DNA from: Rhizobacter sp.
Lineage (GTDB): Bacteria > Pseudomonadota > Gammaproteobacteria > Burkholderiales > Burkholderiaceae_C
DNA: 35,908 bases
Assembly: GCA_021732645.1 (NCBI GenBank)
Contig: JAKFUQ010000034.1
Location: 1-35,908 of the forward strand
Direction of reading: 5' to 3'
A model generated the notes under the pieces. It was not told the DNA's origin. It saw nothing but the letters and a program-made list of their open reading frames with translations, and ran no database searches. The position numbers and the translations under genes are program-made. Positions 15,976 through 23,252 of the stretch are shown here, piece by piece. The first letter of the stretch is position 1, and each line of letters opens with the position of its first letter.

Positions 15976-18723
15976 TCAGGTGCCGAGCAAGCCCTTGAGC
16001 ACCTTGCGGAATCGGGTGCGAGAAAACTCCGCCTCGTAGAAGGCACGGGCGTGTCGACTCAGCGCGGCATGGCGGTCACCCACCTGGGTCAGCAGCGCCG
16101 CCAGTTGCTCCGGGCCGGACCAGCCCAGGGTGGGGTCGGCGTACGACGAGTAGTCGGCCAGCAGCGAGCCCGGCGCAAAGCCGTTGAAGCACAGCACCGG
16201 GTAAGCGCAACCCTGCGCCTCGATCGCGGCCCGCCCGCCCGAGACCGGCGCTGAGCCGATGTAGACGGCCGCATCGATCGCCTTCAGCGTGTCCCAGACC
16301 GACGGCACCAGACCCAGTGGCACGAAGCGTGACTCATCGAGGCCGCGTGCGGTCAGGTGCGTTCGGATCTCGCCCACCCAGGCCTCGTCGAGCGGGCCGA
16401 TGTGGAAGAAGCGTCCGTGCACCGTTGCGAGTGCAGCGGCCACGATGTCCTGCAGCGCCACGGCACCGTGGCGCGAGAACTTTGCCGGGTGGCCTGAGGT
16501 CACAACAGAGTAGTCCAGCCCCTGAACCAGTTCAAAACGTTTGGCGCCCTGGTCGGCGATGTACAGCGGCAGCCGTTGCGCTGGTGTGCCCAGGTGTTCG
16601 GAGCACAGGGTTTGCAGGTTGCCGATCAGGTCGATATGCTGCACCGCGGGCAGCGTGCAGCCCAGGCTCGGGTTGTGGTCGCCGTGGTGGACGAACAGGC
16701 GGCGTCGGCCCGGCTGTGCCAGCGTGCCGATGAAGGGGATCGGGTCCTGGTGGTGGCCGAAGTACAGCGTGCTGCGCGGCACCAGGTGCAGGTCGAGCGT
16801 GCGCAGCATGCGGCACTTCTCCCACAGCGGCACGTCGGGCAGCACGATCACCTGCGTGTGGGCAAAGCGCTGCTTCACCTGCTCCAGCAGCGCCGGGTGG
16901 CGGTGGTAGTTGCGAAACAGGTCGGTCAGCACCAGCACCGGCTGTTTCATCTCCCGCGACACCTCTTCCAGCACGCGGCTGTGGCCGCCCAGGTCGTACA
17001 GCTCGGTGGCGATCAGCAGCGGCACACCGGGCAGGCCCTTGCGCGGATGCCCCGGCTCGGCGCCCAGCGCCTGCGCCAGGCGCAGCACCTGTCGATCGAA
17101 CTCGGGGGTGTAGAGCGCGCGGTGCTTGATGCCCTCTTGCGTGTAGCTCAGGTGCACGTTGCGGTAGATCGCCTCGGTGGCGTCGCTGTAGCGACCAGCG
17201 TCGATCAGCGCATCGACCTCGCGGGTGGCTGGCTGCAGCACGAGGTCCAGGCCCTGGCTGGTCGCTGAGGCGCTTTCGGTGGGTGTCGCCGCGGTGGCCG
17301 ACGATGGCAGCGCGCGCGGTTGAGAGGGCGGTGCGGGCTCGCTTGCCGGCGTGGCCTGCGCTGTGCGACCGTGCCGCGCCAGGAAGGCCTCGTTGATCGT
17401 TCCACACAGTGTCGGGATCGGCCCGAAGCTGGCGTGCTTGTGCGCAAGCAGCGCAGCCGAATCGAAGAAGCCCTCCGGCAGCTGGTAGTCGGTGACCGAG
17501 TTGTGGAACAGCGGCAGCCGCACGATGTGCGGGAACACCTGGTGCTGGCAGATGGCGGTCAGGCACAAATCGGTGCCCCACAGGTGCCAACCCAGGGCCG
17601 GGTCGATCCGGTGGATCGAGTCGCGCGAGATCACGATCGCCAATTCGTCGATCGACACCGCCTTGTCCGACGCCGGGTGATCGGCCGCATGCAGCCGGTC
17701 GATCACGAAGCCAGCCGCTTCAAATGAATGAGTGGCCGCATTGACGCCCATGCCGACAAAGCCGATCAGCGTGCGCTGCCGCTCGGCTGCCGGCACGCTG
17801 GCCAGCAGCGCGTTCAAGCGCTGGCCGAAGCCGCTGGGAAAGTACACGTCCTGATGGCACAGCAGCACCCAGTCGGCCTCGCAACTGGGCAGGGCTTTTT
17901 GAAGTGCTTCGGCCGCATCGTGGGCATGGTGGCAGGAGACGATGCGCGCATCGACCTCGCGCAGTCCCGGCGACTGTTCGATGTTGAGCCGCAGCTGCCG
18001 CTCGCGGGTGGTGGGCACCACCACGGTGAAATTCGCCACCGCGGCTGACTTCGGTGCGGCAGCGAACGGGCGCTTGGCGCAGATCACGAACTGATCGATC
18101 GTCAGCATGCGCTGTGCCGTGCCACGCGGGATGTCCAGCAAATCAGCGATCGACAGGGCCGCTGCGGCAATGCCTGCGCTGCTCGGTTCGGCATCGCGAC
18201 TAGCGGCCAGCGTCGGCATCCAGCCGGCATCCATCAGCAGCTTGTAGACCGAGGCCGGTGAATGCGTGCGGGCATCATCGGCCCCGGCGATCACGGGCTC
18301 GCTGAGGTCGGCCTCGATCACCCGTTCGATGGTGGAAAGCGAGGCGCTGTTCTCCAACTGCACCACCAGGCTGGCGTCGGTGCTGGCCAGGCTGCCCAGG
18401 CTGGTCAGCCACGCGCAGGCGTCGTCACGGCTGCCCAGCCCCTGGCCGAGCACGATCAGATCGCAAGGTGAACCTGTGCGCGACAGCGAGCTGCGGTCAT
18501 TGGCGTGATGCCACTGTGCCTCGGGATGCCGCTGCCGGTAGGCGCTGGCCAGCTCGGCACTGCAACCGATGGCCAGCACACGCCGGGCGCCGGGCAGGGC
18601 ATCGAGCAGCAGTGGGTCGAACGCGCGCTGGGGCTGCAGCTCACGCGGTGCCGCATGGCCGCCATGGATGATGACTTCGACCGTGGGTCGAGCAGCTTTG
18701 GGGCGGACTGCGGTCGTGAGCAT
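15976..18723 (-). CDS. multidomain glycosyltransferase (methyltransferase-like N terminus, GT-A-like middle, GT-B-like C terminus)
   Basis: 915 aa; RRVLAIGCSAELASAYRQRHPEAQW (degenerate SAM motif), FTVVVPTTRERQLRLNIEQ...CEADWVLLCHQDVYFPSGFG (GT-A-like), PLLIATELYDLGGHSRVLEEV...GLVPSVWDTLKAIDAAVYIGSAPVSGGRAAIEAQGCAYPVLCFN (GT-B-like). Confidence 0.75.
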   Translation of the reverse strand: MLTTAVRPKAARPTVEVIIHGGHAAPRELQPQRAFDPLLLDALPGARRVLAIGCSAELASAYRQRHPEAQWHHANDRSSLSRTGSPCDLIVLGQGLGSRDDACAWLTSLGSLASTDASLVVQLENSASLSTIERVIEADLSEPVIAGADDARTHSPASVYKLLMDAGWMPTLAASRDAEPSSAGIAAAALSIADLLDIPRGTAQRMLTIDQFVICAKRPFAAAPKSAAVANFTVVVPTTRERQLRLNIEQSPGLREVDARIVSCHHAHDAAEALQKALPSCEADWVLLCHQDVYFPSGFGQRLNALLASVPAAERQRTLIGFVGMGVNAATHSFEAAGFVIDRLHAADHPASDKAVSIDELAIVISRDSIHRIDPALGWHLWGTDLCLTAICQHQVFPHIVRLPLFHNSVTDYQLPEGFFDSAALLAHKHASFGPIPTLCGTINEAFLARHGRTAQATPASEPAPPSQPRALPSSATAATPTESASATSQGLDLVLQPATREVDALIDAGRYSDATEAIYRNVHLSYTQEGIKHRALYTPEFDRQVLRLAQALGAEPGHPRKGLPGVPLLIATELYDLGGHSRVLEEVSREMKQPVLVLTDLFRNYHRHPALLEQVKQRFAHTQVIVLPDVPLWEKCRMLRTLDLHLVPRSTLYFGHHQDPIPFIGTLAQPGRRRLFVHHGDHNPSLGCTLPAVQHIDLIGNLQTLCSEHLGTPAQRLPLYIADQGAKRFELVQGLDYSVVTSGHPAKFSRHGAVALQDIVAAALATVHGRFFHIGPLDEAWVGEIRTHLTARGLDESRFVPLGLVPSVWDTLKAIDAAVYIGSAPVSGGRAAIEAQGCAYPVLCFNGFAPGSLLADYSSYADPTLGWSGPEQLAALLTQVGDRHAALSRHARAFYEAEFSRTRFRKVLKGLLGT

Positions 18724-18768
18724 CGGGATACTTCCGGAAGTGGTGATGACGCCCTGGGTTCAGCGTGC

Positions 18769-20373
18769 CTAGGCCGCCAAGGCGTGGCCGTGGTCGGCGG
18801 GGGCCGTAGGCCGCGAGGTCGGCGGCAGTGCGGCGTCTTGCGATGGGCAGTCATCCTGTGCGGCGATCGCGATCTCGTCGTCGTGCGGGATCGCGTCCTC
18901 GGGCAACCGCAGGTCGGCCTGCATCGTGCGGGCGATGGTGCGTTCACGCGCCGTGGTCTCGACCTTCTGCAGCACCACGCGCATGAACGACGCGTTCTCT
19001 TTCGCGCAGGGTTGCAGCTTCAGGTCGAGGTAGCTGGAGCCGATCATGTTGAAGCGGTGCTCGAACCAGCCCAGGTACCAGAACCAGTCGCTGTAGTAGA
19101 TCCAGGAGTTTTCGTTCATCGCCCGCACATGCGTCGGGTCCTGCCAGGCGGTTGCGGCATGCTCATAAGGCACCTCGATCTCGAAGCGGCCACCGTCCTT
19201 CAGCAGCGCAAGTGCGTTGCTCATCATCAGCGTCAGGTTCGGCACGTGCTCGAGCACGTTGTTGGCGTACAGCACGTCGATCGACGCGGCGGTCAGTTCG
19301 ATCTGGCCACCGTAGCGGCTGTCCATCGCGAGCGGCAGCGACAGCGGTGCGCCCAGGTCGAGCACGGCATCCGGTTCGGCGCGGTCCTGCACGTCGAGGT
19401 TCAGCCAACCCGGGCGGTAGTCCTTGCCCGAACCGAGGTTGATCTGGGTCGGCCGCCAGGCGCCACCGTTGCCGCTGCCCAGCCGGTTGATGCCGTGGCC
19501 CTGCATGAAGCCGACGCCAAACAGCAGCAACTCGGCATAGTGATCGACGGGGTCGTGCGCGCGGAAAGCTGCCAGCCGTTGATGGGCTTCATCAATGTAG
19601 GCCGGCGTGGCGAAGTGCTGGGTGAAGAAGGTCTCCAGCGCATCGCCGGCCGGGTCGATCCAGAACACCGCGTTGTCGAAGGCGGCAGGGGCCTGCGCAC
19701 CTGGGCGCCGTTCAGAGATCACCGGTGTGCCCATGGACAAGCACTGGAACACGCGTGCCTGCTCGAAGCGCGCACTGTCGTAGAAGCTGCAGTTCAGCAC
19801 CGCTTTCGATTGCCTGATGTAGGCATCGCGCTCTGCGCCATACAGCGGGTGGTCGAACATCGCCACCGACACGCCGGTGGCTTCGATGCGGTCGATGAAG
19901 GCGCGCCGGCGTGCATTCATGCTGCCGAAGAACAGCAGGTCGATCGGCCGGTCGGCCAGCGGCACGGTGTCGGTTGATTCAAGGTAGGGCGCGTGCAGGA
20001 AGGGCAGCAGCGGCACGTCGGCCGGGTCGTCTGCGTAGGCCGCGACGTTCGATGCGTCGTAGTCGGCCACGGCCGAACTGCGCAGCAGCTTCATGTAAGC
20101 CTCGCTGACCGCCGCGCCGCCATCGCCCAGTTGTTCCAGGTTGACGAAGATGCAGGCATGACGTCGGCGCCAGTCTTCCGGAAAGCCGAGGTGCGCACCG
20201 AACACGATGTTCAGCGAGTCTTCCCGCAGCCGGTTCTTCGCCAGCGTGACCGTGGCGCCCAGCCGTCGCAGCTGGTAGCGCACATAGCGCGCCTGGTCGA
20301 GCAGTCCGAGTGAGTGCACATAGCCTGCGGGCTGCATCAGCGTGATGTGGATCGGGGGCAGGGGGGTCGTCAT
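18769..20373 (-). CDS. CgeB-like glycosyltransferase fused to a C-terminal methyltransferase-like domain
   Basis: 534 aa; N-terminal PIDLLFFGSMNARRRAFIDRIEATGVSVAMFDHPLYGAERDAYIRQSKAVLNCSFYDSARFEQARVFQCLSMGTPVIS; C-terminal INLGSGKDYRPGWLNLDVQ...IDVLYANNVLEHVPNLTLMMSNALALLKDGGRFEIEVPYE. Confidence 0.8.
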   Translation of the reverse strand: MTTPLPPIHITLMQPAGYVHSLGLLDQARYVRYQLRRLGATVTLAKNRLREDSLNIVFGAHLGFPEDWRRRHACIFVNLEQLGDGGAAVSEAYMKLLRSSAVADYDASNVAAYADDPADVPLLPFLHAPYLESTDTVPLADRPIDLLFFGSMNARRRAFIDRIEATGVSVAMFDHPLYGAERDAYIRQSKAVLNCSFYDSARFEQARVFQCLSMGTPVISERRPGAQAPAAFDNAVFWIDPAGDALETFFTQHFATPAYIDEAHQRLAAFRAHDPVDHYAELLLFGVGFMQGHGINRLGSGNGGAWRPTQINLGSGKDYRPGWLNLDVQDRAEPDAVLDLGAPLSLPLAMDSRYGGQIELTAASIDVLYANNVLEHVPNLTLMMSNALALLKDGGRFEIEVPYEHAATAWQDPTHVRAMNENSWIYYSDWFWYLGWFEHRFNMIGSSYLDLKLQPCAKENASFMRVVLQKVETTARERTIARTMQADLRLPEDAIPHDDEIAIAAQDDCPSQDAALPPTSRPTAPADHGHALAA

Positions 20374-20480
20374 GGGGCGGTCTCACTGCCGGCGTGATGC
20401 CGGGTGGATCGATCCTAGGCAGCCGGCTTGTTGCTGGTGCTTGGATCAAGCCGTCGAAACGGCTGCTATTCGTGTTGGGT

Positions 20481-20878
20481 TTGCCTTGCTGGCACTGCGC
20501 CGGGTATTCGCCCCGGCAGGCGAGTCACTTTTTTCTGCTGGCCCAGAAAAAAGTAACCAAAGAAGAGGGCCTCGAACACCAGCCATTTGGTGACCACGCT
20601 TCGGACAAAGGTGAACGTCAAAGGCTCTGGCACAAGAACCCAAACCGAGGACCCGAAGGGTCGAGGCGCAGCGATCCCGCATGTTTGAACCTGAGCGAGG
20701 AAACCGAGGCGGTAGCTCGCTGAGTGTTCTCGAGCCAAAGCCTGTGAAGTAGGCGGCTAGCCGGAGCGAGCCACTCAAATGGCTGGTGTTCAGGCCCTTT
20801 GCTTTGGTGACTTTCATTTGGGTCTGCAAATGAAAGTTACTCGGCAGCCGGGCCGAGACCCGGCGCGCTGCAACGCAA
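20481..20878. repeat. foldback dispersed repeat, copy 2 (core 20497-20866)
   Basis: Same orientation and 370-bp core length as copy 1; exact shared runs include a 65-nt block (20792-20856 = 6423-6487) and a 35-nt block CCAAACCGAGGACCCGAAGGGTCGAGGCGCAGCGA. Left outer end TTGCCTTGCTGGCACTGC (20481-20498) is the inverted counterpart of the copy 1 right outer end (6496-6513, 17/18 match). Confidence 0.9.
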
Positions 20879-20925
20879 GTGCAAAAGCCCTTCGCAGAAG
20901 CGAGCCCCGGCGCGCTGCCGGCAGG

Positions 20926-22839
20926 TCAGCCAGCCGCTGGCAAGGCTTCCGGCTCCAACCCGGCCCGTGACCGCTCCACCATCCGCCGGTACAGCGACTC
21001 CAGGTCGCCAGCGAAGCGAGTGCCGTCGAACAACGGAAACGCCTGGCGCCCCTGCGCAAGGTGATCGCGCATCGCCTGCAGCCGCTCGGGCTGCTGCAGC
21101 AGCGCGATCACGCCTGCTTCGTAGGCAGCTGCATCGGCAAACACCAGCTTGTCGAGCCCGACCGCGGTCAGCAGGCTGGCTGCGACGCGGGAGGCGAAGG
21201 TCTCGCCGATCACCGTGGCCAGCGGCACGCCCATCCACAGTGCATCGCTGGCGGTGGTGTGGGCGTTGCACGGCCAGTTGTCGAGCATCAGGTCGGCCAG
21301 CGGCAGGCGGGCGAGGTGGTCGCTGACGCTGGCCTTGGGCGCAAAGATCAAGCGGTCGGGGTCGATGCCGTGGCGCGTGGCTGCGCGGCGCAGGTTCGCG
21401 CTGGCTTGCGCGTTGTCGTACAGCATCCACAGCACGGCCTGCGGCACCGCCTGCAGGATGTGCATCCAGGCGCCGAAGGTCTCGGGGGTGAGCTTGAAGC
21501 TCTGGTTGAAGCAGCCCAGCACCAGCGCGTGTTTCGGCAGGCCCCATTGCAGCCGATCCGAGGGCGCGGGCCGCGCGCGCTGGCTGTCGTTGGGCTGGTA
21601 GCAGTGCGGCATCTGCGCGATGCACTCGGTGTAGTGCGCGGCGTGCGACAGGGGCGTGGTCACCGGGTCGCCGATGAAGTAATCGATGCAGTGCAACCCA
21701 CTGGTGCCCGGGAAGCCCAGCCAGCTCACCTGCACCGGCGCCGCACGGTAGGCCATCACCGCGAGGCAGCTGTCCTGGGTGTGGCCCTTCAGATCGACCA
21801 GCACGTCGATGCCATCGGCCTGGATGCGCTGCGCCATCGCGCGTAGACCCAGCGCACGCAGGTCCACGACATGTTCGCAGGCGGCCCGCACCCGGTGCTG
21901 CATGGCGGTGTGATCGTCGTGGCCGTGGGAGTACAGCGTGACCTCGAAATCCCGCGCATTGCGCTGCTCCAGCGCCTCCACCAGCAACTGCGCCGTCGCG
22001 TGGTTGTGAAAGTCGCACGACAGGTAGCCGATGCGCAAGCGTGCCCCGCGCTCGCGCTGCCGCGTCGGTGCCGGCAAGGCCTGCACCGCACCGATCTGAA
22101 ATGCAGCGGCCTGCTGTGCCGCCACCTTGAACAGTGCGGCCGGGTGCGGCATGGCCAGCAGCGCAAACAGGGCGCCTTCGCCGGGCTCGGGCGCATCGGG
22201 CGTCAACCGCTGCATCAGGTCGATGGCGCCCGCACACTGCACATCGAAGTCTTGCCAGTCGCAGGCGTATTGCCGCATGTGGATCGCCATCAGCCGCGCT
22301 GCCAGGCGCTCGGGCGCCAGGGCGGCGGCGGTGGTGAAGCTCTCGGCCGCCTCGGCATACAGCTTCATGTCTTTCAGAACGAGCCCCACGCGCATGTGCA
22401 CGCTGGGGTCGGTCATCTCCACCGACAGCGCCTTCAGGAACACCTCCAGCGCCTCGTGCAGCCGACGCAGCTTCCACAGCGCGGTGCCGTGGTTGATCAA
22501 GAAGCTGAGCGTGGTAGCGGCTTCGGCCGTGCCGTCGTACTGGGCAAACACCTCGGCCGCTTCAGCCCAGCGGTGTTGTTCCATCAGGGCGATGGTCAAC
22601 ACCTGGACGGTGCGGAAGTTGTCGGGTTCTTGCGCCAGGGCCTGCCGTGCGGCGCTCACCGCGTTGGGCAGCGAGCCCGCATGCACGTTGGCGATGGCCA
22701 GCGATTGCCAGTCGCGTGCCGAGAAGCGGGCATCGCTCGCCAGCGCCTGCAGGCCCTGTGCAGCGCCAGGCCAGTTCTGACGGGTCACATGCGCATACGC
22801 GTTGCGCTTGGCCGTGAGGTAGGCGTTGTCGGTGTGCAT
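20926..22839 (-). CDS. TPR-containing SPINDLY/OGT-like glycosyltransferase (GT41-like)
   Basis: 637 aa; N-terminal TPR-like helices; LRIGYLSCDFHNHATAQLLVEALEQ, APVQVSWLGFPGTSGLHCIDYFIGDP, LVLGCFNQSFKLTPETFGAWMHILQAVPQAVLWML, LPLADLMLDNWPCNAHTTASDALWMGVPLATVIGETFASRVAASLL. Confidence 0.93.
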   Translation of the reverse strand: MHTDNAYLTAKRNAYAHVTRQNWPGAAQGLQALASDARFSARDWQSLAIANVHAGSLPNAVSAARQALAQEPDNFRTVQVLTIALMEQHRWAEAAEVFAQYDGTAEAATTLSFLINHGTALWKLRRLHEALEVFLKALSVEMTDPSVHMRVGLVLKDMKLYAEAAESFTTAAALAPERLAARLMAIHMRQYACDWQDFDVQCAGAIDLMQRLTPDAPEPGEGALFALLAMPHPAALFKVAAQQAAAFQIGAVQALPAPTRQRERGARLRIGYLSCDFHNHATAQLLVEALEQRNARDFEVTLYSHGHDDHTAMQHRVRAACEHVVDLRALGLRAMAQRIQADGIDVLVDLKGHTQDSCLAVMAYRAAPVQVSWLGFPGTSGLHCIDYFIGDPVTTPLSHAAHYTECIAQMPHCYQPNDSQRARPAPSDRLQWGLPKHALVLGCFNQSFKLTPETFGAWMHILQAVPQAVLWMLYDNAQASANLRRAATRHGIDPDRLIFAPKASVSDHLARLPLADLMLDNWPCNAHTTASDALWMGVPLATVIGETFASRVAASLLTAVGLDKLVFADAAAYEAGVIALLQQPERLQAMRDHLAQGRQAFPLFDGTRFAGDLESLYRRMVERSRAGLEPEALPAAG

Positions 22840-22931
22840 GGAGCGGCAGAGTGAGTGGATGACGACCGGAACTTGAATCTTGCAAGCGACGTACTTCCGC
22901 GATACGTGGAAAAGGTCGCAGACGAGATGCC

Positions 22932-22958
22932 TTATCGGGTTGACACGGGCCGGGTTTT
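22932..22958 (-). promoter_or_regulatory. candidate FliA-like promoter for the GT41-like gene
   Basis: Minus strand AAAA-N15-CCCGATAA, 93 bp upstream of the 22839 start. Confidence 0.4.
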
Positions 22959-22968
22959 CCGAATGTCC

Positions 22969-22995
22969 TCAAGTCGTCTGGCGATCTGACGAAAC
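22969..22995 (+). promoter_or_regulatory. candidate FliA-like promoter for the first flagellin gene (weak -10)
   Basis: TCAA (within CTCAAG)-N15-GACGAAAC; -35 matches the fliD, fliS and motA sites; -10 is only a partial match. Confidence 0.3.
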
Positions 22996-23150
22996 AGCCA
23001 CCAGCGAGGTGTGAGTCCCAAGCCTCGTGGTCCGGAACAGCCGAGCGCAGGTCCCCACAACCAATCAAACGGGGGTTTGCGCGATGACTGCCGCCGGGCG
23101 CAGCCGGTCCAGGGAGCCCCGGAAAGTGCCTGGTCACACAGCCCAAGCAC

Positions 23151-23224
23151 AGCCAGCCCGAAGACTGGCTCGATGGAGGTGGGGCAACCCGCCTCTGTCG
23201 AGGCAAAGCCGGCGTCCACGCCGG
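23151..23224 (+). other. structured 5' leader of the first flagellin gene (three consecutive hairpins)
   Basis: AGCCAG/CTGGCT (23151-23170), GAGGTGGG-GCAA-CCCGCCTC (23176-23195, GNRA-type loop), CCGGCG-TCCA-CGCCGG (23209-23224), just before TAAGGAG and ATG 23253. Confidence 0.5.
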
Positions 23225-23252
23225 GAGTTCATCAACCTAAGGAGCTTTTCTC

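Noticed and set aside
18505-19977. 490-aa plus-strand ORF; likewise 448-aa ORF 10870..12216 and 457-aa ORF 14881..16254
   Set aside because: Opposite well-supported minus-strand enzymes; His/Gln/Arg-rich composition without domain signatures.
23176-23224. Possible c-di-GMP-I (GEMM) riboswitch, because of GCAAAGCC and a GNRA-type hairpin before a flagellin gene
   Set aside because: The conserved GEMM 5' segment, the AGGTAGC-type P3 strand and a closing P1 could not be found; only the short GCAAAGCC string matches. Kept only as a generic structured leader.
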